64,000 nt of DNA from Candidatus Sumerlaeia bacterium (lineage in GTDB: Bacteria; Sumerlaeota; Sumerlaeia; SLMS01; JAHLLQ01): NCBI GenBank assembly GCA_028284075.1, contig JANQSL010000167.1, positions 1 through 64,000 on the forward strand. The letters are read 5' to 3'. This document shows positions 29,594-41,616 of the stretch, one piece after another (the first letter of the stretch is position 1; every line of letters starts with the position of its first letter). The translations under genes and the position numbers were made by a program. Below the pieces are notes generated by a model that was not told the DNA's origin, ran no database searches, and saw only the letters and a list, made by a program, of their open reading frames with translations.

Positions 29594-30298
29594 ATGGCTC
29601 CACACAGGAAGTTGATTTATAACGACTTCCGGGCTTGGCGAGCCGCTCCGGGGGGTGCTTTCACCCTCATCGAACTGCTCGTCGTCGTCGCCATTATCTC
29701 CATTCTTTCGGCGATTGCCGTTCCGAATTTCCTCGAAGCTCAGACGCGAGCCAAGGTTTCCAGAGTAAAAAACGACCAGCGTACCATCGTAACGGCTCTC
29801 GAGACATACAGGGTCGACAGTAACAAGTACCCGCCGCGCACTGCTTCCCCCGTTCTGCCGTCCATCGTTCCTTCGATGGGGTCGGTTGAATTCCGGCCTG
29901 CGGATTTTGCCCGTCTGACAACCCCGATTTCCTATATCACAACATACCCAATCGACATCTTTGAAAACTCGCTTGCGCCTCCCTATAACCTCATCGACTA
30001 CTGGGACTCATTGATATTGTACGACTTGGACCGTGATCCGGGGTTTTTTGGCGCGAACACGGTAAATCCAAGCGTCATGTCCAAGGCAGGTGCATGGGGA
30101 CTGGTATCGGTGGGTCCAGATGGTAGAATGGGACATGCCTCGATTCTTCAGGGCGGGTCTAGTCCTCCACTTCCGGATTTCTTCAATACGGACCCAAGCT
30201 ATCTCGTTGATTACGACCCGACAAACGGGACTGTCAGTGGGGGAAATGTCTACAGGTTCCAGGCTGAGATACCAGCTGAGCAGATTTTCCGATTCTGA
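29594..30298 (+). CDS. Type II secretion pseudopilin-like protein
   Basis: 'GGAFTLIELLVVVAIISILSAIAVPNFLEAQTRAKVSRVKNDQRTIVTALETYRVDSNKYPP' type III prepilin signal and C-terminal pseudopilin features. Start at MAPHRK preferred. Confidence 0.92.
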   Translation: MAPHRKLIYNDFRAWRAAPGGAFTLIELLVVVAIISILSAIAVPNFLEAQTRAKVSRVKNDQRTIVTALETYRVDSNKYPPRTASPVLPSIVPSMGSVEFRPADFARLTTPISYITTYPIDIFENSLAPPYNLIDYWDSLILYDLDRDPGFFGANTVNPSVMSKAGAWGLVSVGPDGRMGHASILQGGSSPPLPDFFNTDPSYLVDYDPTNGTVSGGNVYRFQAEIPAEQIFRF

Positions 30299-30313
30299 GT
30301 TTGATGGTATGAA

Positions 30314-31105
30314 ATGATGATGCGGAGATTGATCGTGAATGGAATCGTTCGAGTAACAGCACTGTCTTTTTTTATTTTAATGGTCCATGCAGCATCTGCT
30401 GCTGTTCTCCCTCTGACAGTTGAGGAGATGAGCGCTGTTTCCGACGATATTGTCCATGGCACTGTCATGGAAAGTGAATCGGACATTTATGGCGGCAAGA
30501 TTATCACCAGACACGAGCTGGCGATTCACGATTCCGCCAAGGGAACCGCCGGCAAGGGGGCCACGATGACCCTCTACACTCTGGGCGGCAAGATTGGACC
30601 ACTTGCCGCGACTGCGCCCGGCATGCCGACGCTCGAAAAGGACGAGGAGGTTGTCCTGTTTCTGGAGACTCCCAACCTTTCAAAACTGAAAGCCAAAGGC
30701 GCAAAGATCGATGAGAAATCGCCCATGAACAACACCCCTCTGATCGTTGGCGGGTTTCAGGGAAAGTTCTCTGTCGTGAAGGGCATCGAAAAACACGACG
30801 CTCCCGGCGGAAAAGCACTCGAGGTTGAACGCGAAATGATCTTTCGCCAGACACCTGGTCGTCCCGCATCACTAAACGGCATGCCGACGGTCGATGAGTT
30901 CATGTCCAGCCTGAAGACTCTCAATAACAAGAGCCTTCCTGTCAAGACCGTGATCAGGGATATCGGTGCGAAGCAAAGTGTCGAGGTTCCCGTGCCTGAC
31001 AAGAAGAACACCGCACTTCGCGCCTTCGACCCCTTCGGAGGTGAATCGGCGACGAAGGGACGAAATCTCAAACTGATTCGCGCACCGAAGAACGAAAACG
31101 AATAA
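30314..31105 (+). CDS. Secreted protein resembling the small companion proteins found beside matrixin-like proteins
   Basis: Signal peptide; 'SDDIVHGTVMESESDIYGGKIITRHELAIHDSAKGT....TLYTLGGKIG...APGMPTLEKDEEVVLFL....VGGFQGKFSVVKG'. Family identification from memory. Confidence 0.5.
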   Translation: MMMRRLIVNGIVRVTALSFFILMVHAASAAVLPLTVEEMSAVSDDIVHGTVMESESDIYGGKIITRHELAIHDSAKGTAGKGATMTLYTLGGKIGPLAATAPGMPTLEKDEEVVLFLETPNLSKLKAKGAKIDEKSPMNNTPLIVGGFQGKFSVVKGIEKHDAPGGKALEVEREMIFRQTPGRPASLNGMPTVDEFMSSLKTLNNKSLPVKTVIRDIGAKQSVEVPVPDKKNTALRAFDPFGGESATKGRNLKLIRAPKNENE

Positions 31106-31144
31106 CGATTCGACTCCGCAGAAAGGCCCTCAGGAAAGCCGCTC

Positions 31145-34100
31145 ATGAGTCACTTTCGCAAGCTTGCAGGCGCATTGACACTTGCCGCGGGAATTCCCGC
31201 GGCGACCGCATATGCCGGTTCCATTCAGCACATCAATGTCATCGATTTCAACAATCCCTCTGACGGAACGGACGACACGATTGTCACGAAGCCGTTGCGT
31301 TGGGACGAGACGGATTTTTCCAGCGGCGTTGATGTGCATCTCTACCGCTCCATTCCCGGTGGCGGATTCGACTCCGTTTTGCCGGGCATTCTTGCTCCCC
31401 TCGCCCACGACCTTCAGCAGGGGTTGAGCGTTGACGACGAGATTTTCAATGGTTTGCGACGCGCCATTGAGCAGTGGAACAGCTCTGACCTGTCAGAATT
31501 CGAGTTCTCCGAGAACCCGCTTTATTCCGATCAGGCCATCATCTTCGACCCGATTCAATTCCCATCCGGTGTTCTCGAGCCGAACGCCCAGCTTGATCGC
31601 TACAACGTTATCACGTTTCAGGATCTTGCGTTTTCAATTTTACCCACCGGTGTTCTTTACGAACCGATTATTTTCTACTTCGATCAGGACTTCGATCCCG
31701 ACGAATTTGTTGAAAACTTCCCCGATGGAAACGATGCGCTGGTCGGTCGTATCGAGGTGGATGACACGCTTTCCGACGGCACTACGATCGTTCCCGCGGA
31801 TGTGTTGGTCATTCGAGCGCGCGACAAGGACCTTGAGTTTCTCCTGCCGCGCCAGGAGTGGAAGGCCGGCACCATCATCGATGCCGATATTATCATGAAC
31901 ACGGTGCCGAACACGCAGGGTTGGTACGTGCTCCCCGAGAACGAAGGCGATCTTGGACTTCTCGATCCCCCGTTTCAGAAACAGGATATCATCGGAGCCG
32001 AAGACATTCAGGCGGCAATGACGCGAGCGCTCGGAGAAATGGCCGGTCTTGGCGGTTCGCATCTTTATCTTTCATCAATGTCGCCATTCTATGCCGGCGA
32101 TCTCCAGGGTGCCCTCCCGGACAATCCAAACCCGGATCAGGTGGCGGCGAACTATCTCACTGATCCCTATGCATTTCGCGATATCAGCCTCGACGACGAG
32201 CTGACCCTCAGCAGGAACTACCCCAACAGCAGTTACGATTCCGCGGCAGGGTTTGGTGGAAGTCTTATCGACGGACGTTCCAACGACCTTGTTGTCAGCC
32301 CTGATTTTCCCGCTCCGGGAAACCAGATCATCTACTTCGGTCATCCGATCAGTCCTGACAGTCCCATCAATCTCGATACGGTGTCACTCGACAACCCTCG
32401 TGCTCAATGGCTGGGGCTGCAGGACGAAGTGGCCGGCCAGATTCAAATCGTGGCTCACACGGTAACCGGCGAGCGGCAGCGAACAGCCGCGGGTCCGAAT
32501 TCCGACGCCTTCAATCTGCTCCCGAACGGTCGCTACGAGTTACGAGGTCTTCCCGCACGTGCTGACTGGTATATATTCACCGCGCCCTCCGAGTTTGGAT
32601 GGGACGCTCCGTCTCTCGCGAGCCTTGGGAGCGATGCCGCCGACTACCCTCCCGAGTTTTTTGGAGGAGTTCTGGACCCGTTCGACCGCGGCTTCGGTCA
32701 GCAGCCCGCGGATGACTTTGATGATCAGAACCTGCTGACCATCCGAAACGAATGGGCGATCGTTCGGTTTGCAAACCGTTCCGTGGACCTTAACGCCGAC
32801 GGTGTGATTGACGCATCGGAAGGCAGTACGAACGGAATCTTCGATGCTGAAGTCGCAGCCGGTCCTGTCTACATTGGCTCGGGTTTCACCGGAGAGGCCG
32901 TGAGCGTTGCCCGAATCGTGGTCGAGGCAACCGGCCAGATTTTTGACATTTCGAACCTCGGCTTTGGATTTGGCGGTGTGGCTCCCACGATCTCGGCCGA
33001 CGACAATATCGATACAACACAGCTTGAATGGGTACTGACAGATTCCGTCGGACAGGAATTCGGCATCCTGACTCAGCAGGTGCGCCTTCGTGAGTATTCT
33101 GATTTCCTTTCCGATGACGAGAAGCGCGGTTACGAACTGACATGGACCTTTGAAAACACTTCCGGAGTTGATCTGCGCTTCGGAATGGCTCATATGTACG
33201 ACGCAAACACCGGTATTCCAGGAAATGTGATTCTTTCCAATCCCCGTTTGTTTGTTAACGGAGAAGCTCAGCAGGTCAGTACTGGATTTGGACTTCCCGG
33301 TGAGGATCCGGTTCCCGTTTCCGTTGACTGGTTCGATGACCCGGCCGCGCCCGCTCTCAAGTTTTCGACTCTTGCAAACCTTCCCTCCGAAGGTCTTACC
33401 CCTCCTGATCGCGTTCTGACGGTTGCCAATGAGACCGTGATCGAAGATCCGGTGGATCGTGTATGGAATCTTCCTCCGGGGGCGGTCATCTTCTTCCCCT
33501 CAGGAGATGCGCAGGGCGACACGGGTGTCGTTATGCGATGGAACCCGCGGCCAGTGTCACCAGGCACAAACGTCAATATTGTGACGGGTGGAGCATATGA
33601 AAGCAACCCGCAGGCTGCAGATCCCGTCGTGGCCGCGCTACGACCCCTGGAGAACGGAATTGCTCAGACGGAGCTTCAGGAGCGATTTGCTGACGAGGCG
33701 GACCTTGGTGTCGCCCTTTCCACACTTGGCGGTGCTTATCTTGACCCTCTGGATATCATTACCAACCGCGGAACTCTTCTTCAGAATCTGATTGAAGATG
33801 CTGATCTTGATGGAATTCCCGACCTGACCGACAATTGCCAGTTCATTCCGAACCCTGATCAGGCGGACTCCGACGGCAACGGGATAGGCGATGCCTGCGA
33901 GGGGGACTTCGATGGCGATGGTATTCCCGATGCTGAAGACAACTGTCCCAATACACCGAACTTCGATCAGCTCGACCTTGATGAGGACGGTGTTGGTGAC
34001 GCCTGCGATCCTGATATTGATAACGACGGTGTGCCGAACGCCGATGACAACTGCCCCTTCGTTGTGAACCCCGCACAGGAGGACATCGATCAGGACGGTG

Positions 34101-37100
34101 TTGGCGATATTTGCGAAACCGACTTTGATGGCGACGGCATCCCTGACGAACTTGATAACTGCCCGACCACTCCCAACCCCTCCCAGGCCGACCTTGACGG
34201 CGACGGCGTTGGTGACGCCTGCGACAGCGATCTTGATGGCGACGGTGTCCCCAATACGGGAGACAACTGTGTGGACATTTCCAATCCCGGTCAGGAGGAC
34301 GAGGATGGGGATGGAATCGGCGACGCATGCGAAGCGACGATCGCTTTACTGCTGGAGAAATCTCCCGCTTCCGTGCCAATTTCGGTGAACGGCATTCCCG
34401 TGGCGCAATTGCCGGCCGACGACCTTGTTGTCTCCTCCGTGGCTTCCGGAGATATCAATGGCGATGGATACAACGACCTCATTCTGGCCGTCAGCGGTCA
34501 GTCCGGCGTCGTCAACTCAGGTCTGACCAGTCGTATTTATCTTAACGAGGGTGAGCTGAATCCAGGTTTCTTTCTCGATGTGACCTTCGGAATCGACGGC
34601 CGCATCAACACGTTCGACGATCGTTGGAGGCAGCCGTTTTCAGTATCTCAAGCCGTTACCAACCACGTGATTCTCTTCGATTTCGACCTGGACGGCGATC
34701 TCGATCTCTATGAATTCGTTGGTAACGGACAGAACCAGCTATGGTTGAATATCGATATTGATGACCCGAATGTAAACCCGCAGTTCGACTCGGATTCTCT
34801 GGGTGACGGCTTCTTCCGTAACGTCACGCAGTTGGGATTGCCCGGTATTTTCAACGCCAAGGGAACACCGTCGGAGAGAACGGCTCCGGACATATCGACT
34901 CGCGGCCGCGCCGTCGACATCGATGCGGACGGCGACCTTGATATCATTGTGTCAAACTTTGATGATGCGACCGCATCTCCTGCCAACGCTCTTCGTTCCA
35001 CGAACAACCCTGGCGATCTGACCGCACAGGGTGATCCGATCGGAGCAATCATCGACATTCCACGATTCAGCGAGCGAATTCTGATTAATCGTCGCGATGA
35101 GCTTCTTATGACGGACTCCTCCGGCAACGTGACCGGCCGTATCCCTCGCGGGACTCCTGACGCTTTCATTGCACAGATTCAGTTCCTCGATTCGACTGGA
35201 ACAAATCCCGTTTACTCCGAACCTTCCGCCAGCATCCCGAACCCGAACAGTTACTGGTTCCGGGACGAAACATTTGGTGTCGATAATATTGTCAACGGTG
35301 TTCTGACTGCCGGCACGGAAGCTGATGCGGACCGTTTGCCTCCTCTCTACAACGACATGGTGCCAACAGGTCCCGGTGGCACACCAAATGATATCGACTT
35401 CTCGGAAACCATTGAGATTGCGGTGGGAAGACACTGGTTCTTCGGAATTGGACCGGACTTTGTCGTCGGCAATCAGCGTCCGCCTCTCGACCCGAACCTG
35501 CCGGTCATTTATGGCTATAATCCGGTACATGTGAACACCGATATCTTTGGACAGGATGCAATTCCGGACGGAATTTTCTTCGTGCCAAACTTCTCCATCG
35601 AGTTCTTTACCGATCTGGACATTCTCATCGGAGGGCGTGATGGAACTGACCAATTGTTCCAAAACACGGTCACACCGTTCACAGACGATTATCCCAACAT
35701 CCGCACCACGACTCAAGGTCTTGTCGGAGTTGACCTGTTTAGAACGGGATACGCGGATTTCATGGAGGTTACACAAAACGCGGCGCAGCTTGCAGGTGAT
35801 CAAGGCGTCGGTCCCGGTGTTCTGACACCATATCAGCCTGATGCCCCTGCCCGTCCTGACCTCGGTCGCGCTCTTCGTGGAGAAACCTTTGGAGGTGCAA
35901 CCTCCGGTTTTAATGCGTTTGGTACATTTATCGGCGATTTTGCGTTTGGTCCTCCGCTAGCGGCACTTGAGGCGACTCCATTCGTGACACTTATTGCTGG
36001 AACCACTAATCTCTATGGAATTTACGAATCCAGAATGTTCGACTTCATCGAAGACAGTACAACCTTCCGTTTTGTGGGAAGAACACGGTCTGTGGATACG
36101 GCTGACATTACACGGACCGGATTCCCTGATATTATGACGGCCAGTGACGGACCTGAAGGCGCCACTTCCGGTACCGCCGTAACGACAGGCGGGCTCGTTG
36201 GTTTGTTGATCAATTCCGATGGAAACGGATTCCGCTACACGGATGATAACGATACTGGCCCGTCCTTTCTACATGTGGGAACCAGTGCTCTTCGCCCCAA
36301 TACCCCTATCAACGGGTCCTACATTCATGCTTTCGATGCCGACGGCGATGCGGACTACGATATTTTCGTGTGCAACGTTGCGGGACAACAGCGTCTCTAT
36401 ATCAATCAGCTGTATCAGCCGTCTTTGAAACCCGATATTACGGCGAGCAATGACCAGCCAATCTTCCACGACGTCACACGTGAAATGATCGATGACTCCG
36501 CCGGGTTTGGCATTACGGAGGTGAGTGGCACCTCCGTGACAGTTTTCTCATCACTGACAAGCGATCTCGTGGCTGCCGATACGAATCGAGACGGTGATCA
36601 GGACATCGCGGTCATCAATGGAAGAGCGCTGACCTCTGATGGTGATATCAGTGAAATTCTTACCAACAGGGGTCCCAGTGGCGTCGCCGCCACGGCCGTT
36701 TACACCCCGACATCGATCGCTTCCCCTGCCGGACGTGCAATCTCGTCCGGATTCATCGACACCGATGGGTTCCCCCATATTGGCCTGGAATCCGAGCCCC
36801 TTCCGGGTGCCCACGCGAAGTACTTCGACTTTGATCTCGATGGAGACCTCGATCTCTTTGTCTCCTACTACAGTGCGAGAAACGTCCTTTACGAAAACAG
36901 GGATGCGCAGGAGCTCGACCTGATGGTCGTTGGCAATCCCGAACTCGTCGGGCTTTCGCCGATCATCTACAATTCTCTTTTCTTCTACGATGATTTTGAG
37001 CTTCGGGACCCGGATGCATGGCCTGCCGCGCAGATTGCCGAGATGCGCCTTGGTGACGGAATCTACGAACAACGTCCCGACCGTATCCCGGCTGAAATTC

Positions 37101-38794
37101 TCGATCAGTATCGTTTTACCAACGATCTTGCCATTGGCGATGTTGATAACGACGGCGACCCTGACCTCTTCTACAGTAACGCCGCTGCAAACAACGGTGT
37201 GTCGAATGCACTGTTTATCAATCGCCCCACTCTCGCTGAAGGTCAGCCCGGCTTCTACTCCTCCAGAAGGTTCGAGGACGAGTCTGTGCTTCGCCTCCCC
37301 ACGGTGCCCTTCGTTTCGGCACCAGACGGAATTCAGGAAGACGACTCTATTTCGGCAGTTATGCTGGATGCCGATAACGATGGCGACCAGGACATTCTTG
37401 TCGCCAACCGGCGCGCGAGCGGTTCGGTTCTGAACCCTAACTTCAAACAACTATCCCAGCTTCTCATCAATCAGGGAGGGGCTCAGGGCGGAACGGTCGG
37501 TTTCTTTGAAGCGGCGACGAACTTCCCGCCTAATGATCCGGGCACGGGTCAGCCAATCAGTCTCTTTGCCTCCCGCATCGCGGTCGCGGACTTCATGCGC
37601 CGTGCTGATATCTCAGAGGATATCAACGGAGACGGAATTGTTGAGGACACCGAAATCCTTAATTTCGAGAACATGGTGACTGCATTGCAGGCCGAAGAGG
37701 ATGCGGGTGCGGAGCGCTTCGCTGACGGCGTTGTTCCAGTATTGGATCGTGCTGACGGTACCTTCACGATTCCGGTTACACATCTTGGCCGCGATGACAA
37801 TGATCGCTCCCGTCTGACCAGGCGCGCTCCGCGCTATGTGGATATGAACGAGAACGATCAGTTCGACCAGATTCTCGACTTTATTATCGTAACCGATCAG
37901 GGTCGCGATCATTACTTCCGCAACGAAGGCCTGAATGCTCAGAACGAACCGACATTCTCGGTTTTCACAACCGACGCGTTCGTTCAGGACACGATTCTCG
38001 CAAGTACCGACATCGACGTGGGCGATGTCGATCTCGACGGATGGCTGGATTATGTTGTCTCGACTTCGACCGGCAACGAAGCGGCCGCGTCAGCGCATCT
38101 TTTTGTGAACGTTCCTGGCGGCACCGGTGGTCGTCAGTTCCTGATTACGGCTGACGAAAACGGCGAATCGTTCGAGATTCCGTACACCGTTTCCACGGGT
38201 ATTGGCGTGACCGAGAATGTGCCCAGCGCGGCAAGCGACGTTCACGGCAATGCTCAGGCGGTGCTGTTGGTTGATGGAGACAATGACGGAGATCTCGACC
38301 TGATGGTGGGAGAGGCTGGTGGAACCATCGGTATCGATACCTTCGGCGCATGGAACGCCTTTTATGAGAACAGAATAATTGGCGCGGGATTCACCGCTCA
38401 GCCAAAGGATCCGCTTCTTCGGGTTCCTGCCGACGGTGTCGCACCCGATCCAGGATTGATTTCCGTAAAGAGCCTGTCTCCTCGGAATGGAACCAGGGGT
38501 CATCAGATGACGATCCGCATCTATGGTGACAGTTTCAAGAACGGAGCTCAGGTAAGCTTCGGCAACGACATATCGCTCATGTATCAACCGATCGTGCGCA
38601 GTGACAAAATTATCGATGTCACGATTGATTTGTCCGAGGCCAACACCGGCCCTCGTGCAATTCGCGTGATCAATCCTGACGGCGGAAGCGCCAGTTCGCG
38701 AAACGACGCCTTCAGTGTTGTTCTTCCCGCGCCCGAAGGATCAAGCGTGGAAGATTGGTCTCGCTATGAAACGGATTGGAGCCTGTACCAATGA
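31145..38794 (+). CDS. Giant secreted protein (2549 aa): matrixin-like N-domain, TSP type-3 repeats, FG-GAP/VCBS-like repeats, C-terminal IPT/TIG domain
   Basis: Signal peptide '[18 protein letters not shown]'; five 'DxDxDGxPDxxDNC...DxDxDGxGDxCE' units; many 'GDxDxDGDxDLxx' repeats; '[35 protein letters not shown]' TIG-like. Confidence 0.9.
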   Translation: MSHFRKLAGALTLAAGIPAATAYAGSIQHINVIDFNNPSDGTDDTIVTKPLRWDETDFSSGVDVHLYRSIPGGGFDSVLPGILAPLAHDLQQGLSVDDEIFNGLRRAIEQWNSSDLSEFEFSENPLYSDQAIIFDPIQFPSGVLEPNAQLDRYNVITFQDLAFSILPTGVLYEPIIFYFDQDFDPDEFVENFPDGNDALVGRIEVDDTLSDGTTIVPADVLVIRARDKDLEFLLPRQEWKAGTIIDADIIMNTVPNTQGWYVLPENEGDLGLLDPPFQKQDIIGAEDIQAAMTRALGEMAGLGGSHLYLSSMSPFYAGDLQGALPDNPNPDQVAANYLTDPYAFRDISLDDELTLSRNYPNSSYDSAAGFGGSLIDGRSNDLVVSPDFPAPGNQIIYFGHPISPDSPINLDTVSLDNPRAQWLGLQDEVAGQIQIVAHTVTGERQRTAAGPNSDAFNLLPNGRYELRGLPARADWYIFTAPSEFGWDAPSLASLGSDAADYPPEFFGGVLDPFDRGFGQQPADDFDDQNLLTIRNEWAIVRFANRSVDLNADGVIDASEGSTNGIFDAEVAAGPVYIGSGFTGEAVSVARIVVEATGQIFDISNLGFGFGGVAPTISADDNIDTTQLEWVLTDSVGQEFGILTQQVRLREYSDFLSDDEKRGYELTWTFENTSGVDLRFGMAHMYDANTGIPGNVILSNPRLFVNGEAQQVSTGFGLPGEDPVPVSVDWFDDPAAPALKFSTLANLPSEGLTPPDRVLTVANETVIEDPVDRVWNLPPGAVIFFPSGDAQGDTGVVMRWNPRPVSPGTNVNIVTGGAYESNPQAADPVVAALRPLENGIAQTELQERFADEADLGVALSTLGGAYLDPLDIITNRGTLLQNLIEDADLDGIPDLTDNCQFIPNPDQADSDGNGIGDACEGDFDGDGIPDAEDNCPNTPNFDQLDLDEDGVGDACDPDIDNDGVPNADDNCPFVVNPAQEDIDQDGVGDICETDFDGDGIPDELDNCPTTPNPSQADLDGDGVGDACDSDLDGDGVPNTGDNCVDISNPGQEDEDGDGIGDACEATIALLLEKSPASVPISVNGIPVAQLPADDLVVSSVASGDINGDGYNDLILAVSGQSGVVNSGLTSRIYLNEGELNPGFFLDVTFGIDGRINTFDDRWRQPFSVSQAVTNHVILFDFDLDGDLDLYEFVGNGQNQLWLNIDIDDPNVNPQFDSDSLGDGFFRNVTQLGLPGIFNAKGTPSERTAPDISTRGRAVDIDADGDLDIIVSNFDDATASPANALRSTNNPGDLTAQGDPIGAIIDIPRFSERILINRRDELLMTDSSGNVTGRIPRGTPDAFIAQIQFLDSTGTNPVYSEPSASIPNPNSYWFRDETFGVDNIVNGVLTAGTEADADRLPPLYNDMVPTGPGGTPNDIDFSETIEIAVGRHWFFGIGPDFVVGNQRPPLDPNLPVIYGYNPVHVNTDIFGQDAIPDGIFFVPNFSIEFFTDLDILIGGRDGTDQLFQNTVTPFTDDYPNIRTTTQGLVGVDLFRTGYADFMEVTQNAAQLAGDQGVGPGVLTPYQPDAPARPDLGRALRGETFGGATSGFNAFGTFIGDFAFGPPLAALEATPFVTLIAGTTNLYGIYESRMFDFIEDSTTFRFVGRTRSVDTADITRTGFPDIMTASDGPEGATSGTAVTTGGLVGLLINSDGNGFRYTDDNDTGPSFLHVGTSALRPNTPINGSYIHAFDADGDADYDIFVCNVAGQQRLYINQLYQPSLKPDITASNDQPIFHDVTREMIDDSAGFGITEVSGTSVTVFSSLTSDLVAADTNRDGDQDIAVINGRALTSDGDISEILTNRGPSGVAATAVYTPTSIASPAGRAISSGFIDTDGFPHIGLESEPLPGAHAKYFDFDLDGDLDLFVSYYSARNVLYENRDAQELDLMVVGNPELVGLSPIIYNSLFFYDDFELRDPDAWPAAQIAEMRLGDGIYEQRPDRIPAEILDQYRFTNDLAIGDVDNDGDPDLFYSNAAANNGVSNALFINRPTLAEGQPGFYSSRRFEDESVLRLPTVPFVSAPDGIQEDDSISAVMLDADNDGDQDILVANRRASGSVLNPNFKQLSQLLINQGGAQGGTVGFFEAATNFPPNDPGTGQPISLFASRIAVADFMRRADISEDINGDGIVEDTEILNFENMVTALQAEEDAGAERFADGVVPVLDRADGTFTIPVTHLGRDDNDRSRLTRRAPRYVDMNENDQFDQILDFIIVTDQGRDHYFRNEGLNAQNEPTFSVFTTDAFVQDTILASTDIDVGDVDLDGWLDYVVSTSTGNEAAASAHLFVNVPGGTGGRQFLITADENGESFEIPYTVSTGIGVTENVPSAASDVHGNAQAVLLVDGDNDGDLDLMVGEAGGTIGIDTFGAWNAFYENRIIGAGFTAQPKDPLLRVPADGVAPDPGLISVKSLSPRNGTRGHQMTIRIYGDSFKNGAQVSFGNDISLMYQPIVRSDKIIDVTIDLSEANTGPRAIRVINPDGGSASSRNDAFSVVLPAPEGSSVEDWSRYETDWSLYQ
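33791..34333 (+). repeat. Thrombospondin type-3 calcium-binding repeat block (5 units) inside the giant protein
   Basis: [14 protein letters not shown] / [14 protein letters not shown] / [14 protein letters not shown] / [14 protein letters not shown] / [14 protein letters not shown], each followed by a D-x-D-G-x-G-D-x-C half-unit. Confidence 0.92.
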
Positions 38795-41550
38795 GACAAC
38801 GCGGAACCAAAGGGATGCGTTTTGGCAGTACTCTGCTCATGGGCCTTCTGGCGGGCATCGCCGTCTCCGCGGCAGCGGTGGATGATACGTCTGATGCGTA
38901 CCAGCCTTCAACAGTCGACCTCACCCTTCCCAAGGGTGTTTCGAAGACTTTGCTTCCCACTCACGCAAAGATTACGGACAGTCTCTATGCTGTTGCGAAC
39001 GAGATCAGGGGCAAGGTGTCAAAAGGTGGCAAGGCTCTTGAAGACCTGAAGAGGGCATCTGTCAGCAATCGGGCAAACCCCATCTTCAGGCTCGACAAGA
39101 ATGGAAGGTCGATTCAGGTCCACATCACGTTGAGTTCGACCTCAGATGATGCCGTCTCTCAGCTTGAGGCGGCCGGTCTGCAAGTCGAGTACGTCTCGAA
39201 TAGGCGACCTGTTGCACAAGGATGGATCAGCCTTTCGAAACTTGAATCTCTCGCGGAATTAAAAATCGTACACGAGATTCGGCTGCCATCCTATGCAATA
39301 CCAACAGGTTCCGGCCAGGTTACAACGGAAGGTGAATACCTCGGTGGTCTTCCCTACATCAGACGTCGGACTCCTCGCGGAGAAACAGAGCCTGTACTTG
39401 TTGATGGCAGTGGCGTTACCGTTGCAGTCATATCTACATCGCTGTTCAGGCTTCCCTTTCTTCCCGCTCAGCCCTGTGGCCCCCTTCAGGTTCACGTGGC
39501 GAGTAACCGTGGAGAGGATGGAGCCTTTCTCTTCGATCCCAGCGACCTTCCCTCTCCTGAGAATTGCAGTGATAGCGTTCCTACTTTCGGTCAGTATGGA
39601 AGCATCAGGGTTTCGCCGGTTAATCTTGATGCCCATGTCCTTGACGATTCGCAGTTCAACGCCGATACTCCAGTCCCTTATCCGGAAGGGAGCGCAATGC
39701 TCGAGGTTATCCATGACCTCGCTCCCAAAGCCGAACTTCGCTATGGTCAGGGACTGACGACGCTGGGACTTGAGGCAAATCGTCAGTTTCTTGTCGAATC
39801 TCTTCAGCCGAAGCCCGACGTTGTTGTTGAAAACGTGGTTTTCGTTGGCGAGGGACGATATGACGGTTCAAGCGCGCCATCACGCCAGGCTACAGAATAC
39901 GCACGCGAACGTAACATTCACTACTTCGTTTCCGTGGGCGGAGTCACTCCTCAGGGTTCAACGAGTGTTGTTGAGGCTGGAAGGTTCCCGCTTCAGATTT
40001 CTGATCATTTCCGCGGCGACCCGCGAAACAACAGGTCCCGTGTTCATTCCTGGAGTCAGGGTGTAACCGAGAACCGTGACGAAGGGCTCAACGTTACGGG
40101 CGACGCAGACAATCCGATCGATGTGACTCTTGTCTGGGACGATGAATGGGATGATGCGGATCCCGTTGCCACATTCGATTTTGATATGTACCTTGTTCCG
40201 AGATCCACACTTTCAATCAGCCAGGCTGTCGCCGCTTCAGTTCGCGTGCAAAACGGTGACGGATCGAATCCGATCGAGCGTGTTGTCTTCTTTCCGCAAC
40301 CTTCCACGCCACCTCTCTCGCTGGTTATTGTTCGAGAAGACGGTACGGAAAACTCGCGTACTCTCTTTACACTTGTCATTGAATCCGGAACGGTGGAGGA
40401 GCCTGAGTACCTGACTCACGGTGTTCCACTGAATAACAGCGATGCTCTTGCTCCTGTTGTTTCTGTTGGCGAAGTCGATATCACCCAGGACTTTCAGCTT
40501 AGCCGATGGGCAATTCCCGGGGCCACGCCTGGTAACCCCAACGTTGATCGATTCTTCAAATGGTTCGAAAGCCAGGATGCTCCCACTGTCGTCAGTTACA
40601 GTGGAGTTCGCACTCGCACCACCGATTTTTTCCCTCCTCCCGTTCTTGAAGATCTTCCACCAGGTTTTTCAGGTCCTTCCGCCTCAGCGGCTCATGTGGC
40701 GGGTTTTGCCGCGCTTCTGAGGCACCGGTTTCCTGAAATGCCCACATACCGCCTCGGTGAGCTTCTCTCGGACACTTCGGGTCTGGACGACGAAGGCAAC
40801 CCTGTCATTCCCTTCGCAACTGACGTGACGCCGGAGGAAACCAAAGAGTTCAAGAACCATCCGGTTTATCGGCGGCCGAATCCCTGGTCTCTCTATCTCA
40901 AGCTCGATGAAGGCGTCGTTGATCCTTACGGCTTTCCCCCTTCCGAAATCAAGCTTCCAAAGCCCTCTTTTGACGAGGTACTGGTTGCCGACTCGGAAGT
41001 TGAAGGTCTGGGAGAAACCATTCATGGAGCAATGGATCTGGAGAATGAATCTCCCGACGGCTGGTCGCCTGTTTCCACAGGGTCCAGCAGCCTGGACATT
41101 ACGGAAATGGGTCTTCGAATCGCTGGCGGAGGCGGCGCCTGGTCAAGCCCATTGCTGACGATTCAGACCCCGGATGACTCCGAGCCTCGCACGACCCTGC
41201 GGACGGATCGCATGTATCTTCTCGAAGCCCGTGTTGGCTCGAATGAGACCGATCCGCTCAAGGTTCCTGACTTCCGGCTGGCCGTCGAAAGTGCCGGAGC
41301 GGATGAAGTCTGGTCTTTGACAGTGGCCAACAATTCCGATGGCATTGCAAACGCTCCGACAACACTGGGCGGCAAGGTCTACCAGGTTTTCTTCACCCCT
41401 TCCACTCCGGAAATTGCGAAGGAAGGGTTCACCTTCGTGTTTGAACGCCTGGAGAACTCCGCAGATGACAGCGAAGACGCCATTCTGATTCTCCGCGACT
41501 TAACTCTTCGGGAGCTGCCACTTCCGGAAGATCCGACCGATCTACCCTGA
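38791..41550 (+). CDS. Subtilase (S8/S53)-like secreted protein with degenerate active site
   Basis: '[14 protein letters not shown]', '[24 protein letters not shown]', 'HYFVSVGG', '[21 protein letters not shown]'; signal peptide; ATG at 38791 overlaps the upstream TGA (ATGA). Confidence 0.75.
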   Translation: MRQRGTKGMRFGSTLLMGLLAGIAVSAAAVDDTSDAYQPSTVDLTLPKGVSKTLLPTHAKITDSLYAVANEIRGKVSKGGKALEDLKRASVSNRANPIFRLDKNGRSIQVHITLSSTSDDAVSQLEAAGLQVEYVSNRRPVAQGWISLSKLESLAELKIVHEIRLPSYAIPTGSGQVTTEGEYLGGLPYIRRRTPRGETEPVLVDGSGVTVAVISTSLFRLPFLPAQPCGPLQVHVASNRGEDGAFLFDPSDLPSPENCSDSVPTFGQYGSIRVSPVNLDAHVLDDSQFNADTPVPYPEGSAMLEVIHDLAPKAELRYGQGLTTLGLEANRQFLVESLQPKPDVVVENVVFVGEGRYDGSSAPSRQATEYARERNIHYFVSVGGVTPQGSTSVVEAGRFPLQISDHFRGDPRNNRSRVHSWSQGVTENRDEGLNVTGDADNPIDVTLVWDDEWDDADPVATFDFDMYLVPRSTLSISQAVAASVRVQNGDGSNPIERVVFFPQPSTPPLSLVIVREDGTENSRTLFTLVIESGTVEEPEYLTHGVPLNNSDALAPVVSVGEVDITQDFQLSRWAIPGATPGNPNVDRFFKWFESQDAPTVVSYSGVRTRTTDFFPPPVLEDLPPGFSGPSASAAHVAGFAALLRHRFPEMPTYRLGELLSDTSGLDDEGNPVIPFATDVTPEETKEFKNHPVYRRPNPWSLYLKLDEGVVDPYGFPPSEIKLPKPSFDEVLVADSEVEGLGETIHGAMDLENESPDGWSPVSTGSSSLDITEMGLRIAGGGGAWSSPLLTIQTPDDSEPRTTLRTDRMYLLEARVGSNETDPLKVPDFRLAVESAGADEVWSLTVANNSDGIANAPTTLGGKVYQVFFTPSTPEIAKEGFTFVFERLENSADDSEDAILILRDLTLRELPLPEDPTDLP

Positions 41551-41576
41551 GAATATCCGTCTGCTGTGAGGAATTC

Positions 41577-41603
41577 GGATGGCCCGTCCTGGACGGGCTA
41601 TCC
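41577..41603 (+). terminator. Intrinsic terminator after subtilase-like gene
   Basis: GGATGGCCCGTC-CTG-GACGGGCTATCC stem (one G-U) followed by TTGTTTATT. Confidence 0.8.
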
Positions 41604-41616
41604 TTGTTTATTGGCC

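Noticed and set aside
36551-37450. 299-aa antisense ORF inside the giant protein gene (and other long antisense ORFs, e.g. 32540-33193, 34952-35803)
   Set aside because: Mirror reading frames of the DGD-rich repeat region; composition (Val/Ile/Arg-rich) and lack of starts/RBS argue against real genes.
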